A stretch of 64,000 nt of DNA from Mesonia algae (GCF_003253545.1 NZ_QKYV01000002.1:124001-188000), one strand, 5' to 3'; shown: positions 52,882 to 62,674, counted from the first letter of the stretch. Translations and numbers: made by a program. The notes: generated by a model from the letters alone, not told the origin.

Positions 52882-54423
52882 ATGATTGCAATTAAAGAAG
52901 AGATTACTTTTCAAGATTTTTATAAGGTATTATTTGAGAGTGAATCACTTTCATGGGACCCATCCATACTTAATAGAGTAGAGGAGAGTTTTTCTTTTTT
53001 ACAAGAATTTGCTAAAGACAAGGTGATTTACGGAGTAAATACCGGTTTTGGACCTATGGCGCAATATCAAATTGAAGCTAAAGATAAAAACGCTTTACAG
53101 TACAATTTGATAAGAAGTCATGCTGCAGGTACGGGAAAACCTTTAAGTTCTTTATACGTAAAATCTCTAATGCTTGCGCGCCTTAATACTTTGGCTTTAG
53201 GAAAATCAGGAATTCATTTAAGTGTAATTCAAGTAATGACGCAATTGCTCAACAAGAATATTACACCTTTAATCTTTGAACATGGAGGAGTTGGAGCAAG
53301 TGGAGATTTGGTTCAATTAGCTCATTTAGCCTTAGTACTTATAGGAGAAGGAGAAGTATTTTATAAAGGAAAGCGTTATGCGACTAAAGAAGTTTTTAAA
53401 CTAGAAAAGATTGATCCTATTAAAGTAGAAGGCAGAGAAGGCCTAGGAATTATGAACGGTACTTCTGCTATGACGGGAATTGGAATTGTAAATACCGTGT
53501 ACGCTAAGCGCCTATTAAATTGGTCGGTTTTTGCTAGCTCTTTGCTCAATGAGTTGGTAGAAGCTTATGATGATCATTTTTCTGAACCTTTAAATGCTGC
53601 AAAAAAGCATAAAGGTCAGCAAGAGATTTCAAGTTTAATGCGATCCCATTTAAACGATAGTGAGCTTATAAAAAATAGGGTTCAGCATCTATATAATCCG
53701 AAGCAAGAAAAAGTTTTTAAAGAGAAAGTACAAGAATATTACAGTTTGCGTTGTGTACCTCAAATTTTAGGACCTATAAAAGATACGCTGAAAAATACTG
53801 AATCTATTTTGATGGAAGAAGTAAACTCTGCCAATGATAATCCTATAATTGATGTAGCGTCCCAACAAGTTTATCACGGTGGAAATTTTCATGGGGATTA
53901 TGTAGCTTTAGAAATGGATAAATTAAAGCTGGCGATGACTAAACTGAGTATGTTAGCAGAACGACAACTTAATTATACTCTAAATGCTAAGCTTAATGAT
54001 ATTTTTCCGCCCTTTATAAATTTAGGAACTTTAGGATTAAATTTTGGTGTACAAGGCATGCAATTTACAGCAGTTTCTACCACAGCCGAAAATCAAGCTT
54101 TATCTAATTCTATGTATGTACATAGTATCCCTAACAATAACGATAATCAAGATATTGTAAGTATGGGGACAAATGCGGCAAATATGACCAAAACTGTGAT
54201 AGAGAATGCTTATGAAGTAATATCAATTCAGTTGATCGCATTAACACAAGCAGTATATTTTTCCGATAAGGCAGAGAAATTATCATCGGCTTCAACCAAT
54301 ATTTTAAAAGACTTGCAAGAAATTGTACCACCTTTTAAAACAGATGAGCCTATCTATCCGTATATACAAACGGTTAAAGATTATTTATTAGATAATGAAG
54401 CGTATAAAATTACGCAAGCTTAA
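52882..54423 (+). CDS. tal: Tyrosine ammonia-lyase (flexirubin starter unit)
   Basis: 513 residues of the aromatic ammonia-lyase family. The self-formed MIO cofactor comes from A139-S140-G141 in GGVGASGDLVQLAHL. Y50 and the loop VIYGVNTGFGP are kept, as is NNNDNQDIVSMG near the C-terminus. The substrate-selecting pair is S79-H80 (RSHAAGTG). Long stretches recall the tyrosine ammonia-lyase of Flavobacterium johnsoniae, which makes p-coumarate. Here it should make the aryl starter for flexirubin, as the first gene of the pigment operon. Confidence 0.9.
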   Translation: MIAIKEEITFQDFYKVLFESESLSWDPSILNRVEESFSFLQEFAKDKVIYGVNTGFGPMAQYQIEAKDKNALQYNLIRSHAAGTGKPLSSLYVKSLMLARLNTLALGKSGIHLSVIQVMTQLLNKNITPLIFEHGGVGASGDLVQLAHLALVLIGEGEVFYKGKRYATKEVFKLEKIDPIKVEGREGLGIMNGTSAMTGIGIVNTVYAKRLLNWSVFASSLLNELVEAYDDHFSEPLNAAKKHKGQQEISSLMRSHLNDSELIKNRVQHLYNPKQEKVFKEKVQEYYSLRCVPQILGPIKDTLKNTESILMEEVNSANDNPIIDVASQQVYHGGNFHGDYVALEMDKLKLAMTKLSMLAERQLNYTLNAKLNDIFPPFINLGTLGLNFGVQGMQFTAVSTTAENQALSNSMYVHSIPNNNDNQDIVSMGTNAANMTKTVIENAYEVISIQLIALTQAVYFSDKAEKLSSASTNILKDLQEIVPPFKTDEPIYPYIQTVKDYLLDNEAYKITQA

Positions 54424-54455
54424 TAAAAGTTCAATAGGACTTAATATATAGAGAA

Positions 54456-55187
54456 ATGAAATACGCAATCATCACTGGCGGTTCTAGAGGTTTGGGAAAA
54501 ACCATCGCTATACAATTGGCAAAAGATTTAAATTACCATATTCTTTTCACTTTTAAATCTAATCAAGAAGCGGCAGCTATCGCTAAAGCGGAAATTGAGG
54601 AGTGCGGAGTTTCTTGCGATTCACTTCAATTTGACGTAGCGAGCAAAGAGGAAACTACTAAAGCTTTTGATAATTGGATAACCCAAAACCCTGAAGCACA
54701 AATTGAGGTGATTGTCAACAACGCAGGTATCACTAAGGATGGTCTTTTTATGTGGATGCCAGAACAAGATTGGAATAGTGTAATACAAACCAGCTTGCAA
54801 GGTTTTTATAATGTTACACAATATTTTTTACAATCTTTATTAAAGCAACGCTACGGGAGAGTCATCAATATGGTTTCGGTTTCTGGAGTAAAAGGAACTC
54901 CAGGACAAACCAACTATTCTGCAGCAAAAGGAGCTGTAATCGCAGCAACTAAAGCTTTAGCGCAAGAAATTGCAAAAAGAAAAGTGACTGTTAATGCTGT
55001 AGCTCCAGGTTTTATTCATTCAGATATGACCAAAGATCTAGATGAAAAAGAGCTTAAAAAACTTATTCCAGCCAATAGATTTGGGAAAGCTCAAGAAGTA
55101 GCCGATTTGGTAAGCTTTTTAGCTTCAAAAAAATCTTCTTACATTACAGGAGAAGTTATAAATATAAACGGAGGAATTTATTCATAA
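54456..55187 (+). CDS. fabG: 3-oxoacyl-ACP reductase (FabG family)
   Basis: 243 residues, short-chain dehydrogenase fold. The NADPH-binding turn GGSRGLGKT lies near residue 8, NNAG occurs at the middle strand, and the catalytic Ser-Tyr-Lys appear as SVSG and YSAAKG. The C-terminus INGGIYS is typical. It reduces the 3-ketoacyl carrier-protein intermediates of polyene extension, using the ketosynthases and ACPs encoded next to it. The next gene starts 4 bases after its stop. It is a pathway-specific paralogue of housekeeping FabG. Confidence 0.88.
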   Translation: MKYAIITGGSRGLGKTIAIQLAKDLNYHILFTFKSNQEAAAIAKAEIEECGVSCDSLQFDVASKEETTKAFDNWITQNPEAQIEVIVNNAGITKDGLFMWMPEQDWNSVIQTSLQGFYNVTQYFLQSLLKQRYGRVINMVSVSGVKGTPGQTNYSAAKGAVIAATKALAQEIAKRKVTVNAVAPGFIHSDMTKDLDEKELKKLIPANRFGKAQEVADLVSFLASKKSSYITGEVININGGIYS

Positions 55188-55191
55188 GGAT

Positions 55192-56415
55192 ATGCGTAGA
55201 GTTGTTATTACAGGTATGGGGATTTATTCTTGTATAGGCACTAACCAAGAAGAAGTAACTGCTTCTTTAAGAGCAGGTAAATCTGGAATTGTTTATGATA
55301 AAAAACGAAAAGAGTTTGGTTATCGTTCTGCTTTAACGGGTATGGTTCCGCCTTTAAATCTTAAAAAAGAACTTACTAGAAGACAGCGCATAAGTATTGG
55401 GCCAGAGACAGAATATGCCTTTGTGGCTTCTCAGCAAGCTTTTAATCAAGCAGGTATAGATCAACAGTTTTTAGATACGCAAGAAATAGGAATTCTTTTT
55501 GGTAATGACAGTACGGCAAATTCGGTAATAGAATCTACAGATAAGATAAGAGAAAAAAAAGATACTACACTTGTGGGGTCAGGGAGTGTTTTTAAATCTA
55601 TGAATTCTACGTGTAGTATGAATTTGGCCACCATTTTTAAGTTAAAAGGGATTAATTTTACGGTAAGTGCAGCTTGCGCGAGTGGCTCTCATAGTATTGG
55701 GATGGCTTCTCTATTAATTCAGCAAGGACTACAAGATTATATTTTATGTGGCGGTACACAAGAAATTAATGAATATGCCATGGGTAGCTTTGATGGTTTG
55801 GGTGTGTTTTCTCCCCGAGAGAATGAGCCACAAAAAGCAAGTAGACCTTTTGATAAAAACCGAGACGGACTTGTGCCTAGCGGCGGGAGCGCAGCTTTGT
55901 TTTTAGAAAGTTATGAATCTGCTAAAAAACGCGGAGCTACTATTTTAGGAGAAATTACAGGTTATGGTTTCTCTTCTAATGGTGATCATATTTCTACGCC
56001 TAATCAAGAAGGTCCAGCTAGAGCGATGAGACGCGCCTTAGAAATGGCAAAAATTTCACCAGAAAAGGTTAATTATGTAAATGCTCACGCTACATCAACT
56101 CCCATTGGTGATACTAATGAAGCTAAAGCTATTCATGAAGTTTTTGAAAAAGGAAAACCTTATGTAAGTTCTACAAAATCTATGACAGGACATGAGTGTT
56201 GGATGGCTGGTGCCAGTGAGGTAGTCTATTCTTTATTAATGATGCAAAACAATTTTGTCGCACCTAATATTAACTTGGACGAACCCGATGAAGATTCAGG
56301 AAAATTAAATTTAGTTAAGGAAACGTTAAACGCAAAAATTGATGTATTTTTGAGCAATTCTTTTGGATTCGGGGGAACCAACTCTGCACTAGTAGTCCAA
56401 AAGGTAAAAGAATAA
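55192..56415 (+). CDS. 3-oxoacyl-ACP synthase (FabF/KS type)
   Basis: 407 residues with a full ketosynthase set: C162 in SAACASGS, His in NAHATSTPIGD and His in SMTGHE, plus the C-terminal NSFGFGGTNS. It extends the polyene chain by malonyl units on carrier protein. One of three intact ketosynthase-type genes of this operon (others at 58442 and 60413). It lies 17 bases upstream of the first ACP gene. Confidence 0.9.
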   Translation: MRRVVITGMGIYSCIGTNQEEVTASLRAGKSGIVYDKKRKEFGYRSALTGMVPPLNLKKELTRRQRISIGPETEYAFVASQQAFNQAGIDQQFLDTQEIGILFGNDSTANSVIESTDKIREKKDTTLVGSGSVFKSMNSTCSMNLATIFKLKGINFTVSAACASGSHSIGMASLLIQQGLQDYILCGGTQEINEYAMGSFDGLGVFSPRENEPQKASRPFDKNRDGLVPSGGSAALFLESYESAKKRGATILGEITGYGFSSNGDHISTPNQEGPARAMRRALEMAKISPEKVNYVNAHATSTPIGDTNEAKAIHEVFEKGKPYVSSTKSMTGHECWMAGASEVVYSLLMMQNNFVAPNINLDEPDEDSGKLNLVKETLNAKIDVFLSNSFGFGGTNSALVVQKVKE

Positions 56416-56432
56416 CAGTAAAATCTTAATTA

Positions 56433-56678
56433 ATGGAGAGAAGTGAAATCATTTCAAAAATAGATGATTTTTTGATCGACGAGTTCGAAGTAGAACAAAG
56501 TGAAATTTCCGCGGAAGCGAATTTAAAAGAAACTTTAGATTTAGATAGTTTAGATTACGTAGATTTAGTAGTAGCTATAGAGTCTAATTTTGGGATAAAA
56601 TTAGTTGGTGAAGACTTTGTAAATATACATACGTTTAATGATTTCTATACCCTTATCGACACCAAGCTTAACGCATAA
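56433..56678 (+). CDS. Acyl carrier protein 1
   Basis: 81 residues, acidic. The phosphopantetheine site is S39 in LDLDSLDYVDL, the usual DSL motif. It carries the growing chain for the ketosynthases around it. Clean spacing follows, and the acyltransferase gene begins 5 bases later. Confidence 0.88.
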   Translation: MERSEIISKIDDFLIDEFEVEQSEISAEANLKETLDLDSLDYVDLVVAIESNFGIKLVGEDFVNIHTFNDFYTLIDTKLNA

Positions 56679-56683
56679 TTGCC

Positions 56684-57565
56684 ATGGCAGATTGGAAAGG
56701 ACAATCTAAAGGAAGTATTCTTGGGTATAAAATCTTCATTTTTTTTATTAAATATCTAGGCTTAAGAGCTTCTTATGGTTTACTTTATTTTGTAGCTTTT
56801 TATTTTGTTTTTTCTTCTTATACCACCAGTAGAAACATCTATACTTATTACCACAGGCGCTTAAACTACTCAAAATTTAAAGCGATGATGAGTATTTTTA
56901 CATCGTATGTGCAATTTGGTAAAACATTAATAGATAGAGTTGCTGTTACCGTGGGGTTAAAGAATAGGTTTACTTTCGAATTTGACGGAATTAAAAATAT
57001 AAAAGCACTTATAGCTCAAGGCAAAGGAGGAATCATTTTTACCGCTCATATTGGAAATTTTAATATCTCTAGATCTTTCTTTACGGAAATTTCAGATACT
57101 GAGATCAATATTCATATGGTGGTTACAGATACGGAGCACGAGCAAATAAAAAACTATTTAAATTCAATTACTGGGGAGAGTAAACTAAAATTTATTATAG
57201 TTAAAGAAGATTTGTCACATATATTTTTAATTAATAAAGCCATACAAAATAATGAATTGTTAGTTTTCGCTGCCGATAGAAGTGGGGAAGGCAAGCACTT
57301 AAAAGAACTCTTTTTAGGGAAAGAAGCCCAGTTTTTTCAAGGTCCTTTTAAATTAGCAGCACAAAAAAAGCTACCTATTTTATTTGCTTATATTATGCGA
57401 GAAAAGAAATTTCATTATCATTTCTATGCAAGGCCTTTTATTCCTAATAATTATAATGCTATTGAAATTTTGAAAGGCTATACAGAATCTTTGGAGAATA
57501 TGGTAAAAGAATATCCACATCAGTGGTTTAATTTTTACGATTTTTGGAAAGAATATAAATCATGA
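56684..57565 (+). CDS. LpxL/HtrB-type acyltransferase
   Basis: 293 residues with one or two N-terminal hydrophobic segments and the acyltransferase motif H122 in FTAHIGNFN, as in lipid A lauroyl/myristoyl transferases (HxGN form). Later residues AADRSGEG and the DFW end also fit. It probably transfers an acyl or polyene chain from ACP to an alcohol or to resorcinol in the inner membrane. Aryl polyene and flexirubin clusters regularly include such an enzyme. Its stop overlaps the next start by four bases. Confidence 0.82.
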   Translation: MADWKGQSKGSILGYKIFIFFIKYLGLRASYGLLYFVAFYFVFSSYTTSRNIYTYYHRRLNYSKFKAMMSIFTSYVQFGKTLIDRVAVTVGLKNRFTFEFDGIKNIKALIAQGKGGIIFTAHIGNFNISRSFFTEISDTEINIHMVVTDTEHEQIKNYLNSITGESKLKFIIVKEDLSHIFLINKAIQNNELLVFAADRSGEGKHLKELFLGKEAQFFQGPFKLAAQKKLPILFAYIMREKKFHYHFYARPFIPNNYNAIEILKGYTESLENMVKEYPHQWFNFYDFWKEYKS

Positions 57566-58002
57566 AAAAAGACACTCTTATAAATCATCAATTGTTGTTG
57601 CAGCTTATTCCGCAAAAAGATCCTTTTGTAATGGTAAGCGAACTATATGAGGCTAATGAAAACGAAGCTTTAACAGGCTTTTCAATTCATAGCGAAAATA
57701 TTCTGAATCATGATGATCATTTTTCTGAAGCCGGACTTATAGAACATATGGCACAAAGTGTAGCTTTACAAGACGGTTATTTGGCTTATCAAGCCAAAGA
57801 AACTGAAGCTAAAATAGGTTATATTGGAGCTATTAAAACTGCTAAATTTCATCGTTTACCACACATAGGAGAAAAGATTTTTACTCAAGTTAGTTTAATA
57901 CAAGAATTTATGGGTATCAAACTTTCAAAAATAGAGGTCCGTGATGAAAAAGAAAAACTTATAGCTTCCGCGGAAATAAAAACAGCAATTGCACCTTCTT
58001 AA
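57562..58002 (+). CDS. FabZ/FabA-like hot-dog dehydratase
   Basis: 146 residues with the hot-dog dehydratase pattern, but the active-site His of FabZ/ApeP (in the form LxPHRxPF) appears here as Gln-Lys in LIPQKDPFVMV. The helix acid in SEAGLIEHMAQS is kept. It should remove water from 3-hydroxyacyl-ACP during polyene extension, though the change at the usual His raises doubt about activity or suggests a variant mechanism. It lies in a chain of overlapping genes (ATGA with the acyltransferase before it). Confidence 0.75.
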   Translation: MKKDTLINHQLLLQLIPQKDPFVMVSELYEANENEALTGFSIHSENILNHDDHFSEAGLIEHMAQSVALQDGYLAYQAKETEAKIGYIGAIKTAKFHRLPHIGEKIFTQVSLIQEFMGIKLSKIEVRDEKEKLIASAEIKTAIAPS

Positions 58003-58445
58003 TGCTAAAGGAAAGATTTAAATCTCAAAAAACTAAGTTAACCAACGAATACGAAATACGTGTTCGGTTTAATGACTGTGACCCTTTACAGGTGGTTTGG
58101 CATGGTAATTACATCACTTATTTTGAAGATGGGAGAGAAGCTTTTAATAGAGAACACGGTATTGCTTATATGAAAATGTTTGAACAAGGTTTTGCGACGC
58201 CAATCGTAAAATCATATTGTGAGCATAAGTTACCGTTACGATACGAAGATGTTGCTACTGTAAAAACGACATTTTATAATACGCCTGCTGCAAAAATTCA
58301 TTTTAAATACGAAATTTTTAATCAGCGACAAGAACTAGTTTGCATAGGAGAAACCTTACAAGTCTTTACTGATAATCAAGGACAACTTTCTTTGACAATT
58401 CCTGATTTTTTCAAAAAATGGAAAGCACAAAACGGTTTATCATGA
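58002..58445 (+). CDS. 4-hydroxybenzoyl-CoA-type acyl thioesterase
   Basis: 147 residues of the hot-dog thioesterase family. Its core motif is RFNDCDPLQVVWHGNYITYFEDGRE, within which the catalytic Asp and HGNY are typical. It probably hydrolyses or edits acyl carrier-protein or CoA thioesters during flexirubin synthesis. The start overlaps the dehydratase stop by one base and the end overlaps the next start by four. Confidence 0.82.
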   Translation: MLKERFKSQKTKLTNEYEIRVRFNDCDPLQVVWHGNYITYFEDGREAFNREHGIAYMKMFEQGFATPIVKSYCEHKLPLRYEDVATVKTTFYNTPAAKIHFKYEIFNQRQELVCIGETLQVFTDNQGQLSLTIPDFFKKWKAQNGLS

Positions 58446-59578
58446 GAAAAGTATATCTAGGTAATCATCAAATCATTTCTCCGTTGGGCTTTACTTCTTT
58501 ACAAAATTTAGAGTCTGTAAGTCAAGGTATATCAGCAATTAAAAAGCACAAATCGTCTCATGTTGGAGAATATTACGCAGGTCATATCTCTACTAATTTA
58601 TTAGATGAAGCATTTCTAGAGTTGGGAAAGGTTGAAGAATATACCAAGTTAGAAAAAATGATGATTTTGGCTGTCGCTGAAGTATTACAGCAACATTCAG
58701 AAATCTCTAAAGACAAGATAGCCTTTATTATAGCCACAACTAAAGGAAATATTGATACCTTATCGGAAGAGAATTTGTTTTCTAAAGAAAAAGCAAAACT
58801 TCCTGCATTGGCAAAAACGCTTCAAGAGTTTTTTAATTTAAAAGAAACCCCGATTATTGTTTCAAATGCATGTATCTCTGGAGGTTTAGGGGTAAGTGTT
58901 GCTAAAAAAATGATTGAAAACGAAAGTTATGATCATGCCATCGTCGTAGGTGGTGATTTGGTAAGTGAATTTACATTAACAGGTTTTAATTCTTTTCAAG
59001 CATTAGCAAAAGAAATTTGCAAGCCTTTCTCTAAAGATAGAACCGGAATTAATATTGGAGAAGCTGCAGCCGCACTTTGGGTGACTTCCGTAAAGCCAAA
59101 AATAGATGCAGTTCAAATTATAGGAGAAGCTACAGCTAATGACGCTAACCATATTTCGGGTCCGTCACGAACTGGCGAAGGTTTATATATAAGTATTCAA
59201 AATGCAGTTAGAGAAGCCGACATAGAAAGTCACGAAATAGATTTTATTTCTGCTCACGGCACCGCTACTATTTTTAATGATGAAATGGAAGCTATTGCCT
59301 TTAACAGAGCAGGACTTAAAAATACACCATTAAATAGTTTAAAAGCTTATTATGGGCACACGCTTGGTGTTTCTGCTTTATTAGAACTTATCTTTACGCA
59401 AGAAAGTTTACTGCAAAACAAAGTATTTAAATCTTTAGGTTTTAAAGAAAAAGGCACGACAAAGGCTTTAAATGTTATCACCAAAACAGAAGAGAAACCT
59501 TTGAATATAACTTTAAAAACAGCTTCTGGATTTGGAGGGTGTAATTTTGCCATGCTTTTAAAAAAGGAAACTGTATGA
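58442..59578 (+). CDS. 3-oxoacyl-ACP synthase (second KS)
   Basis: 378 residues from the ATG at 58442, which overlaps the thioesterase stop as ATGA; an upstream start at 58418 lies within that gene and is less likely. C144 in SNACISGG, His in SAHGTATIFND and His in YYGHTLG form the catalytic triad. The C-terminus ASGFGGCN is normal. A ketosynthase for starter or extension steps. Confidence 0.82.
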   Translation: MRKVYLGNHQIISPLGFTSLQNLESVSQGISAIKKHKSSHVGEYYAGHISTNLLDEAFLELGKVEEYTKLEKMMILAVAEVLQQHSEISKDKIAFIIATTKGNIDTLSEENLFSKEKAKLPALAKTLQEFFNLKETPIIVSNACISGGLGVSVAKKMIENESYDHAIVVGGDLVSEFTLTGFNSFQALAKEICKPFSKDRTGINIGEAAAALWVTSVKPKIDAVQIIGEATANDANHISGPSRTGEGLYISIQNAVREADIESHEIDFISAHGTATIFNDEMEAIAFNRAGLKNTPLNSLKAYYGHTLGVSALLELIFTQESLLQNKVFKSLGFKEKGTTKALNVITKTEEKPLNITLKTASGFGGCNFAMLLKKETV

Positions 59579-60168
59579 GAAAGGAATTCTACATCACCGC
59601 TTCCGTAAAGATAAAAAATAATGAAATCTTTAAAAACGATCGATCTATATTCAAAGTAAATAGGGGTCTTTCGATTCAAGATTTTTTAAAAGAAGCTTAT
59701 CAATTTTTAGATTTGAGTTATGCGAAATTTCATAAAATGGATGTGCTATGTAAATTAGGGATTATCGCAACCACTGTTTTAAAAGAAGATTATTCTAGCG
59801 ATACAGCTTTGGTTTTTCAAAATAAATCAAGTAGTGAGGTGAGTGATTTTCAACATCAAGAGAAATTAAACGATTTTCCTTCTCCAGCAAATTTTGTTTA
59901 TACTTTACCTAATATTGTGATGGGGGAAATAAGTATAAAGCATCAATTGCAAAGTGAAAATGCTTTTTTTATAGCAGAAGAATTTCAACCTCAAATAATA
60001 GTTTCACATACCGAATCTTTACTAAAAAATAACAAAGCTTCAACTACTATTTGCGGCTGGTTAGAGGCTAATTTAAATGATTATTACGTTTTTTTAAATT
60101 ATATTGAGCCGCAAGGTGAGGTTGTATTTTCCGCACCAACGTTATTAGAAAATTATATACATGAGTAA
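59575..60168 (+). CDS. Ketosynthase-like accessory protein
   Basis: 197 residues, too short for a full ketosynthase and without an active-site Cys. The stretch FPSPANFVYTLPNIVMGEISIKHQL resembles the first half of ketosynthase-like (Ketoacyl-synt_2) proteins of aryl polyene clusters, which have no known catalysis and may act as chain-length or docking factors. It overlaps the second ACP gene by eight bases and the previous gene by four. Confidence 0.55.
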   Translation: MRKEFYITASVKIKNNEIFKNDRSIFKVNRGLSIQDFLKEAYQFLDLSYAKFHKMDVLCKLGIIATTVLKEDYSSDTALVFQNKSSSEVSDFQHQEKLNDFPSPANFVYTLPNIVMGEISIKHQLQSENAFFIAEEFQPQIIVSHTESLLKNNKASTTICGWLEANLNDYYVFLNYIEPQGEVVFSAPTLLENYIHE

Positions 60169-60412
60169 TTTACGAGTAGAATTAAAAGAAAAAATAATTG
60201 AACAGTTAAATTTAGAAGATTTAAGTGTTGAAGATATACAAAATGACGATTTATTATTTGGGGATGAAATAGGTTTAGATTCTATCGATGCACTCGAGTT
60301 AATCGTATTATTAGAAAAAGATTACGGAATAAAACTAACCGATCCTGCCGAAGGAAAAGAGGTTTTTAAAAGTATTGAAACCTTAGCTCAATTTATTGAA
60401 AGTAAGCAGTAA
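60161..60412 (+). CDS. Acyl carrier protein 2
   Basis: 83 residues, acidic. The phosphopantetheine serine is S41 in IGLDSIDALEL. Two carrier proteins in one operon fit aryl polyene/flexirubin logic, where ring and alkyl building blocks are kept apart. It is followed at once by the ketosynthase gene at 60413. Confidence 0.88.
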   Translation: MSNLRVELKEKIIEQLNLEDLSVEDIQNDDLLFGDEIGLDSIDALELIVLLEKDYGIKLTDPAEGKEVFKSIETLAQFIESKQ

Positions 60413-61609
60413 ATGGATAATGAAAGGATTGTAGTCACAGGAATGGGGGTTACTTCTGCAATTGGTAACAATGTAGAAGAAAACTTTAGCGCCTTACAAC
60501 AATCAAAAAGTGGAATTGGTAAAATAGAGATTTTAGAGACTGTACATCAAGATCATTTCCCAGTGGGGGAAATTAAAATGAGTAACGAAGCCTTAGCGGA
60601 ATACTTAAAACTTCCCGATTTTCATTATTTTACTCGAGCTGCTTTATTAGGGGCTTACGCTGCAAAACAAGCTTTACAACAAGCAAATATTGAAGAAATA
60701 GATTTTCAAACAGGTTTTGTGAATGGAACTAGCGTTGGAGGTATGGACGTTACAGAAAAATTATATCATAAGTATAAAGAAAATCCTAGCAACTTTCCTT
60801 TTATAGAAGCTCAACATCCAGGATTTACCACCAATAAGATTGCTGATTATTTAGGAATAAATGGAGTGGTGACTACCATTAGCACGGCATGTTCTTCAGG
60901 GGCTAATGCGGTAATGATGGGAGCAAAGTTATTAAAACAAAATCGATTAAAGCGAGTATTGGTGGGAGCTACCGATTGTCTTTCTAAATTTACATTAAAC
61001 GGATTTCATTCTTTACGCATTTTATCTCCAGATCTTTGTCAGCCTTTCGATCAACATAGAAAAGGACTTAATCTAGGTGAAGCTGCAGGATATTTAGTTT
61101 TAGAAACTGAAGAAGATGCTAAAAAAAGAAATCAGCCTATTTTGGCTTACTTAGAAGGTTATGCGAATGCTAACGATGCACATCACCAAACGGCATCTTC
61201 CGCAACGGGAGAGGGTTCTTTTTTGGCGATGCAACAAGCTTTAAATAATGCCAATTTAAATCCTAAACAAATAGATTACATCAACGCCCACGGGACGGCA
61301 ACTCCCAATAATGATTTATCTGAAGGAACTGCGATTCAACGTTTATTTCAAGAAACTCCTACGCTAAGCAGTACGAAAGCTTTTACGGGGCATACCCTAG
61401 CTGCTGCTGGTGCTATTGAAGCCGTTTTTTCAATTTTAAGTTTGCAATATCAATGTGTTTTTCCAAATTTAAATTTTCAAACTAAAATGGAAGACTTAAA
61501 TTTTTCTCCACATAATAGTTTTCAAAAACAGGAAGTAAACTATGTGCTTTCTAATTCTTTTGGTTTTGGTGGCAATTGTTCTAGTCTAATTTTCTCTAAA
61601 GCTTTATAA
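60413..61609 (+). CDS. 3-oxoacyl-ACP synthase (third KS)
   Basis: 398 residues, complete FabF-like ketosynthase. C160 is in STACSSG, His in NAHGTATPNND, His in AFTGHTL, ending in NSFGFGGN. It starts the base after the ACP 2 stop. It is likely the main polyene-extending ketosynthase, paired with the degenerate partner that follows directly. Confidence 0.88.
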   Translation: MDNERIVVTGMGVTSAIGNNVEENFSALQQSKSGIGKIEILETVHQDHFPVGEIKMSNEALAEYLKLPDFHYFTRAALLGAYAAKQALQQANIEEIDFQTGFVNGTSVGGMDVTEKLYHKYKENPSNFPFIEAQHPGFTTNKIADYLGINGVVTTISTACSSGANAVMMGAKLLKQNRLKRVLVGATDCLSKFTLNGFHSLRILSPDLCQPFDQHRKGLNLGEAAGYLVLETEEDAKKRNQPILAYLEGYANANDAHHQTASSATGEGSFLAMQQALNNANLNPKQIDYINAHGTATPNNDLSEGTAIQRLFQETPTLSSTKAFTGHTLAAAGAIEAVFSILSLQYQCVFPNLNFQTKMEDLNFSPHNSFQKQEVNYVLSNSFGFGGNCSSLIFSKAL

Positions 61610-62674
61610 ATGTTTGTCAACGGAATTTCTACCTTAAATGCGCAAGATATTTCTTCCAGTGAAGAATCCTTTTTTGGAGAAGTACAAACGTACTCATCAC
61701 CTATATTAAAGACTTATTTTTCAGATTTTAGGAAGTATATTAAACCCGCAGCCATGCGTAGAATGTCTTCATCGGTAAAGATGGGTGTAGTAGCAGCTTC
61801 TAAAGTATTGGCATCTATAAACATCACACAGCCCGATGCGATAATTGTAGGAACTGGAATGGGATGCAAAACCGATTCTGATGTTTTTTTAGAAAATCTT
61901 TTAGCGAGTAATGAAGGTTTGTTATCACCTACAAAATTTATACAATCAACACACAACACCGTAGCCGGTCAAATTGCATTACAATTAAAATGTAAGGCTT
62001 ATAATATGACTTTTGTTCAAGGAGCAGCTTCATTTGAGACCGCTTTGTTAGATGCTTTTTTACAATCCATCTCTTCTAAAAATAGACATTTATTAGTAGG
62101 CGGAGTAGATGAAATATCTAAGTATTCGAATGAATTACACCAATTAGACGGTCAGTTAAAAACCGAACAAGAAATATGTAATTTTAACTTATTAGATTAT
62201 GCTTCTACTGGAAGTATTAGTGGGGAAGGAGCTTCATTTTTTGTAGTCTCTGGGGAGAAAAGTGAACCTAGTTATGCTTCCGTAAAGGATATTGAAACCT
62301 ATAATCAATTAGATAAAGAAGGTCTCAAAAATAAAGCTCTTAATTTCTTAAAGAAAAACGAATTAAGTACAGATGATATAGACGTTTTTATTTGTGGAAA
62401 CAACGGCGATGTTAATTATGATGACTTTTACCATAGTTTACAATCCGATATTTTCTCTCAAATTCCGCAACTTTACTACAAACATTTAGTGGGAGAATTT
62501 TATACGTCAAGCGGATTTGCCTTTTGGTTAGCTTGTAAAATATTAAGATTACAAGAAATTCCAGAAATCTGTCAGTTAAATAATTTCAAACCTAATTCAT
62601 CTATCAAAACGATATTGCTTTATAATCAATATAAAGGTAGAGATCATAGTTTTATATTATTGCAAGCATGCTAA
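61610..62674 (+). CDS. Degenerate ketosynthase / chain-length-factor-like protein
   Basis: 354 residues with a ketosynthase fold but lost catalysis: the active Cys position reads QGAASFETA, and the two His positions read FICGNNGD and HLVGEFYTS. In type II systems such a Cys-less copy forms a heterodimer with an active ketosynthase and sets chain length. It sits directly behind the active KS at 60413, the order seen for KS-CLF pairs. It may itself take part in substrate positioning only. Confidence 0.75.
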   Translation: MFVNGISTLNAQDISSSEESFFGEVQTYSSPILKTYFSDFRKYIKPAAMRRMSSSVKMGVVAASKVLASINITQPDAIIVGTGMGCKTDSDVFLENLLASNEGLLSPTKFIQSTHNTVAGQIALQLKCKAYNMTFVQGAASFETALLDAFLQSISSKNRHLLVGGVDEISKYSNELHQLDGQLKTEQEICNFNLLDYASTGSISGEGASFFVVSGEKSEPSYASVKDIETYNQLDKEGLKNKALNFLKKNELSTDDIDVFICGNNGDVNYDDFYHSLQSDIFSQIPQLYYKHLVGEFYTSSGFAFWLACKILRLQEIPEICQLNNFKPNSSIKTILLYNQYKGRDHSFILLQAC

